Shown here piece after piece: positions 6,163 to 11,799 of a stretch of 13,692 nt of DNA (position 1 is its first letter; every line of letters starts with the position of its first letter). A program made the translations under genes and the position numbers. Below the pieces are notes generated by a model. It worked only from the letters and a program-made list of their open reading frames with translations, was not told where the DNA came from and searched no databases. Source of the stretch: Dehalococcoidia bacterium (GTDB taxonomy: Bacteria > Chloroflexota > Dehalococcoidia > SM23-28-2); the NCBI GenBank assembly GCA_022866185.1, contig JALHUG010000048.1, positions 1 to 13,692 on the forward strand, given 5' to 3'.

Positions 6163-6262
6163 GCTTCAACCCTCTTCTTTCTGCAGCTAACCCTATGTCC
6201 TAGGAGGTGGTGATCTGGGCCGCCGTGTTACCGACGGCCCGCGTCACCTGCAGGGTTGAAGC
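6163..6262 (-). promoter_or_regulatory. Structured leader of the primase-helicase gene
   Basis: An 11-bp perfect inverted repeat, GCTTCAACCCT at 6163-6173 and AGGGTTGAAGC at 6252-6262, closes a leader ending directly at the ATG. Inside are GGTGA/TCACC (6209-6213/6244-6248) and GGGCCG/CGGCCC (6217-6222/6235-6240). On the minus-strand RNA the closing stem takes in part of the AGAGGG ribosome-binding site, so it could restrict translation of the replication protein. Confidence 0.5.
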
Positions 6263-6292
6263 TGCATACTATGTTACCCCACCGTGTGCGAG

Positions 6293-6330
6293 GATCATTA
6301 CAGCCCAAGGAAAGGCTGAGGTGAATGATC
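6293..6330. repeat. Hairpin between the Pro-rich gene and the primase-helicase gene
   Basis: GATCATT (6293-6299) with AATGATC (6324-6330), and CAGCC (6301-6305) with GGCTG (6314-6318), form a nested stem. There is no clear T-tract on either strand, so a terminator is possible but not shown. It lies about 30 bases after the stop of the Pro-rich gene. Confidence 0.4.
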
Positions 6331-6359
6331 GGTGAAGCTTTAGCCCTGCGTAGCTCGCA

Positions 6360-6827
6360 CTAGGACTCAACCCACCTGGCGTCAAGCTCAGGCTCAAAGA
6401 CGTGCGCAGGCTCGGCGTCGGGCGCGGAAGACGCAACCTGGGGCCTTTGGGCCTTAGCGGGCGGCGGTGGTACGGGCTCAGGGTCAGGCTCACAGCTAGC
6501 GTTAGCCTTGTCCTGGCGGGAGGTTGGCGTAGGAGCGGCCTCTAGGGGCGCAGCGTCGGGCTTTGCCGGCGGTGGGTTGAGGTGGTAGCAACCTGGCACG
6601 TGCTCTAGCGGGATCCGTGGGCAGGGCGGGCCTAGGGGTGGGCCCAGGGCGAAAAAGGCTCCCACCTGCCTCGGCACGCCTGCCTCGTCAATGACGATCA
6701 GGGGCCGGTTAGCGGTGGGGGGGCCAGGCGGCATGTAGCGCCTGCCGCGCGCCCCGCCGTCGCAGCGGTAGGCCGTGATCTCAAACCTCTCCACCGGCGG
6801 TAAGGATGGCTGCTTCTTACGGCTCAT
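6360..6827 (-). CDS. 155-aa Pro/Ala-rich protein of unknown function
   Basis: Not recognised. The N-terminal half (to about residue 80) has some ordered pattern (ERFEITAYRCDGG, RPLIVIDEAGVPRQVGAFFALG). The rest is Pro/Ala-rich and probably disordered (EPDPEPVPPPPAKAQ), ending in an acidic HVFEPELDARWVES. ATG 6825-6827 overlaps the stop of the HNH gene as ATGA, and AGGAG lies 8 bases upstream, so the two are translationally coupled. An in-frame ATG at 6849-6851 would give a longer overlap and is less likely. Confidence 0.7.
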   Translation of the reverse strand: MSRKKQPSLPPVERFEITAYRCDGGARGRRYMPPGPPTANRPLIVIDEAGVPRQVGAFFALGPPLGPPCPRIPLEHVPGCYHLNPPPAKPDAAPLEAAPTPTSRQDKANASCEPDPEPVPPPPAKAQRPQVASSAPDAEPAHVFEPELDARWVES

Positions 6828-7162
6828 GCGGCGCGCTCCTGGTTGTGCCATGCCACGTGCTCAGTCCTGGTCATCAGCTCAAGGTTCTCGGGGCGGTCGT
6901 CAGCGGGGTTGCTGTTGACGTGGTGGGCCACCTCGTCGGAGGTCAGCGGTCGCCCGATCTTCAGCCCTAGCACGATGCGTGCCAGGGTATACCGGCGTCC
7001 GTTGATTCTAACGAGCCAACGGAGGTCGTTGCTAGACCCACTCATTTTGCCAAGCCAGCGCGGGCAACCGCCAGCCCAGTTAGCGGGGCGGTGACCTGGC
7101 CGAAACCTGAACGGGTTGCCTGGCTTAAACCCGTAGGAGTTGCCCTTTTGAAACTTCCCCAT
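6824..7162 (-). CDS. HNH endonuclease with NUMOD3-like N-terminus
   Basis: A 112-aa HNH nuclease of phage type. The HNH core is EVAHHVNSNPADDRPENLEL to EHVAWHN (residues 78-107): H80/H81, N93 and H106 are the metal and catalytic positions, all present. Residues 5-25 carry Gly-Phe-Lys-Pro-Gly-Asn motifs (YGFKPGNPFRFRPGH) like the NUMOD3 DNA-binding module of homing endonucleases. A second HNH gene at 11339-11731 shares this N-terminal motif. It may be a homing nuclease or a housekeeping nicking enzyme of the element. ATG 7160-7162 has GAGG about 11 bases upstream. Confidence 0.88.
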   Translation of the reverse strand: MGKFQKGNSYGFKPGNPFRFRPGHRPANWAGGCPRWLGKMSGSSNDLRWLVRINGRRYTLARIVLGLKIGRPLTSDEVAHHVNSNPADDRPENLELMTRTEHVAWHNQERAA

Positions 7163-7190
7163 GCTTGATCTTACCTCAGAGGTGGGGCAT

Positions 7191-7240
7191 CGCCGAGGTA
7201 GTCAACGGCGGATCGACCCCCGCTGCCAACTGCCTCGGCG
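7191..7240 (-). repeat. Long intercistronic hairpin
   Basis: Two 21-base arms (7191-7211 and 7220-7240) face each other across an 8-base loop. They match at 16 of 21 positions, with an 8-bp perfect base CGCCGAGG/CCTCGGCG. On the minus-strand RNA, the direction of the gene chain, three of the five mismatches become G-U pairs, leaving two true mismatches. It lies between the 99-aa gene and the HNH gene and may be a terminator, an attenuator or an RNA-processing site. Confidence 0.6.
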
Positions 7241-7293
7241 TCTCAGGTTTCCCATCGTTGCCCATTGAAACAAGAGGGCGTCAGATGTCACGT

Positions 7294-7593
7294 TCATACG
7301 CGCAGCAACCGATCCAGGGCCGTTATCGTGGCCCGAACCTTGGCGGCCAGCGCCGGTCGTGAGCCTACGTGCACCGGCATCGGCAGCTTCAGGCCAGCGG
7401 CGGTGCCCTCAGACACCAGGCGTGAAAGGGTGTGACGCCGCGTCTGGATCCGCTCGCAGAGGCTAGGTAGGAGGTCAAGGCACGCCTCCAGGCCCGCGAT
7501 AGCTCGCTCCTGGTCGGCCCTGACGCTCGCGCAGCCGTCACGCAAGCGGCTTCGCACCTGGGCAGCGGTTGGGTCACCGTGCGTTGGGTCCAT
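7294..7593 (-). CDS. 99-aa helical protein of unknown function
   Basis: Not recognised. Almost entirely helical in character: residues 11-57 (AAQVRSRLRDG to QTRRHTLSRLV) have coiled-coil-like spacing, and the end (ALAAKVRATITALDRLLRV) is another amphipathic helix. ATG 7591-7593 has GAGGG about 5 bases upstream. It is preceded by the cloverleaf-like RNA and followed by the long hairpin, so it forms its own small unit in the chain. Confidence 0.65.
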   Translation of the reverse strand: MDPTHGDPTAAQVRSRLRDGCASVRADQERAIAGLEACLDLLPSLCERIQTRRHTLSRLVSEGTAAGLKLPMPVHVGSRPALAAKVRATITALDRLLRV

Positions 7594-7616
7594 GCTACCC
7601 TCGTCAAAGGCAGCTC

Positions 7617-7703
7617 GTTGGGGCGGTGGCTAAGGAAGCCAGGCCAAGGAGAGCCTGTCGCTCACGGAGGGATGGGCTACGCGAGCGAAAACACCGCCCC
7701 AAC
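7617..7703 (-). ncRNA. Cloverleaf-like structured element between two genes
   Basis: A perfect 12-bp stem GTTGGGGCGGTG/CACCGCCCCAAC (7617-7628/7692-7703) closes 63 bases holding three hairpins in direct succession: GCT/AGC (7629-7631/7637-7639), CAGGC/GCCTG with an 8-base loop (7640-7644/7653-7657) and TCGCTC/GAGCGA (7658-7663/7683-7688). It fills most of the gap between the genes at 7714 and 7593. It is not a canonical tRNA: there is no TTCGA loop, no normal anticodon loop and no proper T arm. It would be transcribed as part of the minus chain. Function unknown; the strand is inferred from the neighbouring genes. Confidence 0.55.
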
Positions 7704-7713
7704 TAACCGCTCC

Positions 7714-8091
7714 TCAAACCTCAACGACCGCCGTCACCGTCACAGCGTCAACGATCGGGTCGCAGAACGGCGGCACGCTCACGCTCACGTTCAGCACCCC
7801 GCCTACCAGCGGCGGCTTGGTGCACGGTTCAGCGCGCGCCGCGCCTGACGGGTCAACCTCAACCTCGGTTACCTGGCTGAGCGGGAGGTCAGTGTTGCGG
7901 TTCATCAGGCACAACAGCTCCTTGTACGCCGGCACGCTGCACTGCACGGACATGCCGGTGGTGTCGGGGCAGGCCGCGTCGTAGTGGACGCCTAGGGCCA
8001 GCAGGCGGTTGATGGGCCCAGGGAGGACCAACTCTGACATGCCACCACCCTCGGAAGTTGTCACCTTGACCGTTAGCGTCTTCGTCTGCAT
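7714..8091 (-). CDS. Phage-type small beta-strand protein (125 aa)
   Basis: The layout MQTKTLTVKV, then PGPINRLLALGVHYDAACPDTTG, and an alternating hydrophobic end (GGVLNVSVSVPPF, VDAVTVTAVVEV) matches a type of small beta-sandwich protein that I recall from phage structural regions; the exact function of that family is not known to me. The protein at 8846-9196 has the same layout, so the two are probably distant paralogues. Strong GAGGAGG 6 bases before ATG 8089-8091. It is followed by the cloverleaf-like RNA. Confidence 0.72.
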   Translation of the reverse strand: MQTKTLTVKVTTSEGGGMSELVLPGPINRLLALGVHYDAACPDTTGMSVQCSVPAYKELLCLMNRNTDLPLSQVTEVEVDPSGAARAEPCTKPPLVGGVLNVSVSVPPFCDPIVDAVTVTAVVEV

Positions 8092-8103
8092 GGTTGGCCT
8101 CCT

Positions 8104-8487
8104 CTACAGCCCGTGCGCCAGGCGAACGGCCACGTCACGGGCGGCGTCAACCGCCTTACGCACGTCGTTAGTTGCCAGCGGCTCAGGTAGGTCGGTGACC
8201 GTGCCGCCGTTCTTGCGGACGAAACCGGCCAGGTCGTGCAGCTGCCTGCGCAGCTCAACCAGCCTGTCAACGTGCGGAGCCAGCTCGCCCACCAGCCGTA
8301 GCACCTCGTCGCGTAGGGTCAGGTAAGCGGGGCTCAGGGCGATGATCCTGTCAAGCCAGCCAGCGATCTCAGCGGCCCGCTTGGCCTCGACCTCGGCGGC
8401 CTCCGCCTGGGCCTGGGCGTCGCGCTCGGCAATAATCTGCCGGCCCAGGGGCGTCTTTTCGATGTCCTCTAGGGTTAGGTTCGCCAT
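8104..8487 (-). CDS. 127-aa coiled-coil protein of unknown function
   Basis: Not recognised. Starts MANLTLEDIEKTPLGRQIIAE, followed by an Ala/Glu-rich helix (residues about 18-45) and further Leu-rich helices (LRDEVLRLVGELAPHVDRLVELRRQLHDL, about 58-86). This is consistent with a coiled coil, as in scaffold-like or replication-accessory phage proteins, but no role is shown. ATG 8485-8487, with AAGGGA about 10 bases upstream. It starts 4 bases after the stop of the previous gene, so the two are probably coupled. Confidence 0.7.
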   Translation of the reverse strand: MANLTLEDIEKTPLGRQIIAERDAQAQAEAAEVEAKRAAEIAGWLDRIIALSPAYLTLRDEVLRLVGELAPHVDRLVELRRQLHDLAGFVRKNGGTVTDLPEPLATNDVRKAVDAARDVAVRLAHGL

Positions 8488-8491
8488 CGTT

Positions 8492-8833
8492 TTACGTCCC
8501 TTTCTGCGGCCCCTTGCCGCGACCTGCGGTTGCCCTGCGGAGCTGGGCCTCGGCTTCGGCAGCCATCGTCTTCAGGTTAGCCAGGAAAGCGGCGTCGGCC
8601 TGCTTGGGGGTAGGTGGTCCCTTGCGGGCGATGTCCTCACGCACGCTTTGGCACTCGGTCGGGTATACCCAGGTTTGGCAGTCCACCCCCGCCTGCCTGG
8701 GCACGTAAAGCTCAAGTACCTGCTCAACCCTCTCGAAGTAGGCATCGATCACGCTGACCCAGGGGCAGCCCTTGTAGTAGGGGCACCGCTCGCAGTGCCT
8801 TTTGAAGTTGACGGAGAGGTCACCTGCGGCCAT
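8492..8833 (-). CDS. 113-aa Cys-containing protein of unknown function
   Basis: Not recognised. The N-terminal half has Cys at 14, 17, 23, 52 and 61 (HCERCPYYKGCPW, VDCQTWVYPTEC), which could hold zinc or an Fe-S cluster. The C-terminal half is helical and ends in a basic GRGKGPQKGT. ATG 8831-8833 has a strong AGGAGGG 7 bases upstream. It sits between the beta-strand protein gene and the coiled-coil gene in the chain. Confidence 0.72.
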   Translation of the reverse strand: MAAGDLSVNFKRHCERCPYYKGCPWVSVIDAYFERVEQVLELYVPRQAGVDCQTWVYPTECQSVREDIARKGPPTPKQADAAFLANLKTMAAEAEAQLRRATAGRGKGPQKGT

Positions 8834-8845
8834 CAGTCTTCCCTC

Positions 8846-9196
8846 CTAGCTGATGAACACATAGGCTTCGACTGCGCCCTCAACGAGAGGCGGGCCGCCG
8901 GTCACCACGACCCTGACGCCACGCCCGACGTAGAACTGGAGCGTTACCTGGCGGTCGTCTGCGCCATGCGCGGGCGGGTCACCCGTTGGGCTCGAGAGGT
9001 CATGCGCGCCCCCGCTGGCTAGGCAGGCAAGCGTCGTAATGATTGTACCCTCATAGGCGGGCCGGCAGGCAGGGTCAAAAACCAGCGTTACCGCTCTGAC
9101 CATTCCCGCTTGCCAGCTTGAAGGGACTGAGAGGGGCAGGTCGGCTTGCCCGTTGCCCTCGGCGTCGGTGCTCACGCGGACGATGCGGTACTGCAC
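8846..9196 (-). CDS. Second phage-type small beta-strand protein (116 aa)
   Basis: Same layout as the 125-aa protein downstream: MQYRIVRVSTDAEGNGQADLPL, then VRAVTLVFDPAC, then an end of alternating strands (GRGVRVVVTGGPPLVEGAVEAYVFIS) comparable to GGVLNVSVSVPPF. I infer a small beta-sandwich related to phage virion accessory proteins. The start is GTG at 9194-9196, 3 bases after the previous stop at 9200, with only a weak ribosome-binding site, so translational coupling is likely. Confidence 0.7.
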   Translation of the reverse strand: MQYRIVRVSTDAEGNGQADLPLSVPSSWQAGMVRAVTLVFDPACRPAYEGTIITTLACLASGGAHDLSSPTGDPPAHGADDRQVTLQFYVGRGVRVVVTGGPPLVEGAVEAYVFIS

Positions 9197-9199
9197 CGC

Positions 9200-9898
9200 C
9201 TACCGCCCCCGCCTCTGGGCGGCCACGCGGTCACGCTCGGCCTGGGCCGACGCGCACGGGTCGGTCGAGAAGTCCTCCTGCTCAACCTCGCCCCCGCTGG
9301 TCCTGGCCCCGCTGTCATGCTTCACGAGCTTTTCGCCGCGCATGTCGTACTCGGCGGCCTGTTCGCGGGCATTGCGCATGGGGTTATGGGTCAAACCACG
9401 ATCGTCCTGCTCAACGGCCAGTAGGTTGCCGCGCTGGGAAACGGCCCGAAGCAAAAGACGCTGGGCAAGCTGCTTCAGCGCGGGGGTCAAAGAGCTCGCC
9501 TGGGGGCGCGTGGGCTTGGGGCCGGCAGGAAACTGCGGGGTACGCGGCGCACCGGTGGCGTCGGTCTGGTTGCCGTCGCCAGGGATCGCCCCTAGCTCGG
9601 CTAGGTAGCTCGCCAGGTACGCCTTTAGCTGGGCCAGGAACGCGCTACTGGCGTCCTTCTTGACCTCGGACACCTGCTCCCCTACCGCCTCCATGAACTT
9701 GCGTAGCGTTCGGCTGTCGCTTGCGCTCATGCGGCCTAGGAGGTCGCTGAGCTCCTCAACAAAGGCGTCGTCGTGCTCGGCCATCGGCTTGTTCTCCTTC
9801 ATGACCGGCGCAGACGTTAGCCGCGCAGGGTCAAGCTCGTCATCGTCGCAAACGGCAAAGATCCCGCCCGCGTCATCCCGTTGCCAGTTAGGGGGCAT
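9200..9898 (-). CDS. 232-aa helical/disordered protein of unknown function
   Basis: Not recognised. Acidic N-terminus (FAVCDDDELDPARL), then helical residues about 40-102 (HDDAFVEELSDLLGRM, TLRKFMEAVGEQVSEVKK, AFLAQLKAYLASYLAELG), a Pro/Thr-rich linker, a Leu/Arg-rich helix (LTPALKQLAQRLLLRAV) and a charged, probably disordered end. ATG 9896-9898 has AAGGG 8 bases upstream and lies 3 bases after the stop of the zinc-ribbon gene. Confidence 0.7.
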   Translation of the reverse strand: MPPNWQRDDAGGIFAVCDDDELDPARLTSAPVMKENKPMAEHDDAFVEELSDLLGRMSASDSRTLRKFMEAVGEQVSEVKKDASSAFLAQLKAYLASYLAELGAIPGDGNQTDATGAPRTPQFPAGPKPTRPQASSLTPALKQLAQRLLLRAVSQRGNLLAVEQDDRGLTHNPMRNAREQAAEYDMRGEKLVKHDSGARTSGGEVEQEDFSTDPCASAQAERDRVAAQRRGR

Positions 9899-9901
9899 GG
9901 G

Positions 9902-10102
9902 TCAATCCCTTCCGAACGCCCGCAGGAGCCTGTCGATGTTTTGGGGGGTGGGCCTCACGCAGGCCGTCTCAATGAACTGCTGGTGGTGCCCGTTGGCGCA
10001 CCGGCGTAGGCGTCGGGTGACGGTGCCGTGCCGCGTCGTCTTGACGCAGGCCAGGGGCAGGCCGCAGGCGGGGCAGGGTGGGCGCAGATCGTGCGTCTTC
10101 AT
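9902..10102 (-). CDS. 66-aa zinc-ribbon protein, possible transcription regulator
   Basis: First gene of the minus chain. Residues 10-45 form a zinc ribbon: CPACGLPLAC, TRRLRRCANGHHQQFIET, with C10, C13, C35 and H39 or H40 as ligands. The spacing and the RLRRC...GH...F.ET pattern resemble NrdR-type ribbons and, more loosely, Ogr/Delta phage activators, but the protein lacks NrdR's ATP cone. Given its place at the head of the chain it may control it, which is inference. ATG 10100-10102 has TAGGA about 9 bases upstream. Confidence 0.7.
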   Translation of the reverse strand: MKTHDLRPPCPACGLPLACVKTTRHGTVTRRLRRCANGHHQQFIETACVRPTPQNIDRLLRAFGRD

Positions 10103-10464
10103 ACTCCAATCCTAGACCACTAGGGACGTCGTTGAGGAGGGGGACGCACCCCGCCTATACGCCCAGGAGCGGGCCTAGATCCCGTTCTCCGGCCTTCCCT
10201 ACGTCGGCCAGAGCGTAATGGAAGCCCACCCCAGTCTCCCATACTACCCACGCCACGATCGCCCCTCTAGCGGTTTACGGCCTACCTAGGAAAATGGAAT
10301 CGTGGCACGCCTGACCCTTGTCATGGCCGGTCGGGACGGCGATGTCGCCCTCCTTGGTGCCGTGCCCGACGTTCGCTTGACAGCGCGACCCGATGAGCGG
10401 TAGAATTGTGCCTAAGGGTCACGCGTCGAATTCTGCCGGTAACCAAGCGAGGAAGGGGAAGACT
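10103..10464. promoter_or_regulatory. Divergent control region between the minus chain and the XRE gene
   Basis: No convincing gene here; the longest ATG ORFs are short and lack ribosome-binding sites. A hairpin of GTCGGGACGGC (10330-10340) and GCCGTGCCCGAC (10359-10370), with one bulge, lies just before the -35 of the plus-strand promoter and could be an operator. I see no clear promoter for the minus chain, which may depend on an activator. Confidence 0.5.
10377..10406 (+). promoter_or_regulatory. Strong sigma-70-type promoter for the XRE repressor
   Basis: TTGACA (10377-10382, perfect) and TAGAAT (10401-10406, 5/6) with an 18-base spacer. The transcript would begin near 10413, after the in-frame ATG at 10393, which favours the ATG at 10465 as the real start. 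Confidence 0.75.
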
Positions 10465-10722
10465 ATGGAGGGATTGACGGATCACCAAAGACGAGCCCTT
10501 GGCTCGGTTCTGAAGGCCGCCCGTCTGCGGCTGGGCTGGACACAAGCGGAGGCGGGGAAGCGTGGCAGGCTAGATCGGGCCTACATCTCCCACATTGAAC
10601 GCGGCAAGAAATCGCCCACTCTGGCGGCGCTCATACGCTACTGCACCGCCCTGGGCGTCAACCCCTGCGACGTACTTGTCGAGAGCGGTCTAGTCGCCTC
10701 CGCCACCGACCACGGCTCTTGA
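10465..10722 (+). CDS. XRE-family HTH regulator (candidate repressor)
   Basis: An 85-aa Cro/CI-type HTH protein. The helix-turn-helix fills residues 9-65: LGSVLKAARLRLGWTQAEAGKRGRLDRAYISHIERGKKSPTLAAL has the Q of helix 2, the recognition helix RAYISHIERG and the following SPTLAAL. It likely represses the divergent minus chain or its own promoter. ATG 10465-10467 has AAGGGG about 6 bases upstream and lies after the predicted transcription start. The protein stops at TGA 10720-10722, directly before an open Cys-rich segment in the +1 frame. Confidence 0.9.
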   Translation: MEGLTDHQRRALGSVLKAARLRLGWTQAEAGKRGRLDRAYISHIERGKKSPTLAALIRYCTALGVNPCDVLVESGLVASATDHGS

Positions 10723-10843
10723 GCCACCGCCGCCTCAAACCTGCTGCAAGGTTTGCACCACCGGCAAGGCTTGCGGGGACACCTGCATCTCCCGAAAGTA
10801 CACGTGCCACAAAAGGCCAGGCTGCGCCTGCAACGCGAACTAG
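10694..10843 (+). pseudogene. Cys-rich mini-domain in the +1 frame after the XRE gene, no start codon
   Basis: The frame offset by +1 from the XRE gene is open from 10694 to the TAG at 10841-10843. It reads LEPPPQTCCKVCTTGKACG, then DTCISRKYTCHKRPGCAC and NAN. The CCKVC..GKACGD.CI.....CH...GCAC motif, which I recall as widespread in small bacterial proteins of unknown function, is intact (nine Cys). No ATG, GTG or TTG lies in frame between the upstream stop at 10691 and the motif. It may be the C-terminus of an ancestral XRE fusion lost by a one-base indel, or be reached by +1 frameshifting at the TGA. No start of its own is seen. Confidence 0.6.
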
Positions 10844-11055
10844 GCACTAGACACCGGCCCGCGCAACGATCCCCCAGAAACGGCCTCCAAGCCTATCTGG
10901 GCCAGCGGAATCCTCGCGATCCCTGGGCCTAGCGCCGCCCCTCTAAAAAATGCCCCAAAAAGGCCCCCAAAACCTGTAACAACGAGCTCCCGAAAGCGTA
11001 TTATTAGTGTAAAGGATAATCACGGACACGGATCAAGCAGGAGGAGGTACGAGAC
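10844..11055. promoter_or_regulatory. Intergenic region before the second XRE gene
   Basis: No gene seen. On the plus strand, GATAAT (11015-11020) is a fair -10 but the matching -35 position is poor, so the promoter may need an activator. ATTAT (near 11000) and ATAAT (11016-11020) form a small inverted repeat around it that could be an operator. A short A-rich run lies at about 10944-10975. Confidence 0.35.
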
Positions 11056-11379
11056 ATGCCCACGCAGGAACGAGTCAAGAAGCAGGCCAGGCCCAGGCCG
11101 AGCAGCAAGCCGCTGGAGCGCGGCCCCAGGGCCAAGGTGCCAGCGTGGGACGCCGAAAAGGGGGCCGTCATCAGGGCCGCCCGCGTAGCGCGGGGCCTCA
11201 CGATGGGGGCGCTAGGCAAGCTCGTCAGCAGGTGCGGGTCACGGATCGGCGAGGTCGAGCGCGCCGAAGCTGGAAAGGGGCCTAACGCGGCGCTGCTGAA
11301 CGCGATCATGGAGGCGCTGGACAACGTGCCGGCAGCGCCTAGCGCTCCCAGCGATGGAGGCGCGCATGTTGGCGGTTGA
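11056..11379 (+). CDS. Second XRE-family HTH regulator
   Basis: A 107-aa protein with a basic, Pro-rich N-terminus (KKQARPRPSSKPLERGPRAKVP) and an HTH of Cro/CI type at about residues 36-88: AVIRAARVARGLTMGALGKL, then SRIGEVERAEAGKGPNAALL. The core is less typical than in the first XRE protein. ATG 11056-11058 sits 8 bases after AGGAGGAGG, a strong ribosome-binding site. It lies upstream of the recombinase gene, with the HNH gene convergent in between, and its last 41 bases overlap the end of that gene. It may control integration or excision, which is inference. Confidence 0.85.
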   Translation: MPTQERVKKQARPRPSSKPLERGPRAKVPAWDAEKGAVIRAARVARGLTMGALGKLVSRCGSRIGEVERAEAGKGPNAALLNAIMEALDNVPAAPSAPSDGGAHVGG

Positions 11380-11731
11380 GCAACGCCCACAAGTTAAGTG
11401 GGTTATCGTTTGAGGGATCATGATCAACGTGGTGGACGTGAAACAACGGATGGAGGAGGTGGCCGTGGGCCCACTCCCATGCCAGGCGCGACCTGAGGAC
11501 GTAGCCATTCTTTTGAGCGTGCGGGTGGCTAGGGCACAGGATACGCGCGCGTCCATCCTGGTCGTGCCTAACCCCACCGCGCCAGCTAGGGTTGTCAAAC
11601 CTACGTTGAAACCGCGTGGCCAGGCCGCCGGTCGGCGTATGGCCTGGCTGAAACCCATAGGGGTTGCCTGGCTTGAAGCCCCCGCAGTTAGGTCGGTAGC
11701 CCTTGACGAAGCGACCTCTGCTGTCTCTCAC
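11339..11731 (-). CDS. Second HNH endonuclease with NUMOD3-like N-terminus
   Basis: A 130-aa HNH nuclease. Core HVHHVDHDPSNDNPLNLWAL to RLHRWER (residues 98-130) with H100/H101, N113 and H126. The N-terminus FVKGYRPNCGGFKPGNPYGFQPGH carries the same Gly-Phe-Lys-Pro-Gly-Asn motifs as the HNH protein at 6824-7162. A middle segment has Cys/His (LCPSHPHAQKNGYVLRSRLAWE), common in this family. The only in-frame start before an upstream stop is GTG 11729-11731; GAGGG lies about 11 bases upstream. It overlaps the XRE gene end to end, as an inserted homing-type gene might. Confidence 0.85.
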   Translation of the reverse strand: MRDSRGRFVKGYRPNCGGFKPGNPYGFQPGHTPTGGLATRFQRRFDNPSWRGGVRHDQDGRARILCPSHPHAQKNGYVLRSRLAWEWAHGHLLHPLFHVHHVDHDPSNDNPLNLWALLNRQHARLHRWER

Positions 11732-11757
11732 GTACCATTCTACCCTCGTTTGCCGTT

Positions 11758-11778
11758 ACGTCTTGGCCTGCCAAGCGT
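11758..11778 (+). promoter_or_regulatory. Hairpin in the recombinase leader
   Basis: CTTGG (11762-11766) and CCAAG (11771-11775) with a 4-base loop, extended by ACG/CGT around a bulge, end about 20 bases before the recombinase start. It may be an operator or a translation-control hairpin. No good sigma-70 promoter is visible between 11732 and 11800. Confidence 0.35.
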
Positions 11779-11799
11779 CAAACAAGGGGAGGGGTAACG

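Noticed and set aside
7617..7703. tRNA gene
   Set aside because: The closing stem and hairpins recall a cloverleaf, but the closing stem is 12 bp, the middle loop has 8 bases, the last hairpin has a 19-base loop, and there is no TTCGA or normal D-loop pattern on either strand.
9902..10102. NrdR repressor
   Set aside because: The zinc ribbon resembles it, but at 66 aa the protein lacks the ATP-cone domain and its context is a mobile element.
10393..10464. N-terminal extension of the first XRE protein from ATG 10393
   Set aside because: This ATG lies between the -35 and -10 of the strong promoter, before the transcription start, and has no ribosome-binding site.
10638..10847. Minus-strand Cys-rich ORF of 69 codons
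   Set aside because: It is the antisense shadow of the XRE end and the Cys-rich mini-domain; the plus-strand motif is the recognised one.
11759..11768. Third att-core-like match (CGTCTTGGCC) in the recombinase leader
   Set aside because: Only 10 bases match attL and the flanks differ; this can arise by chance in GC-rich sequence and lies in a local hairpin.
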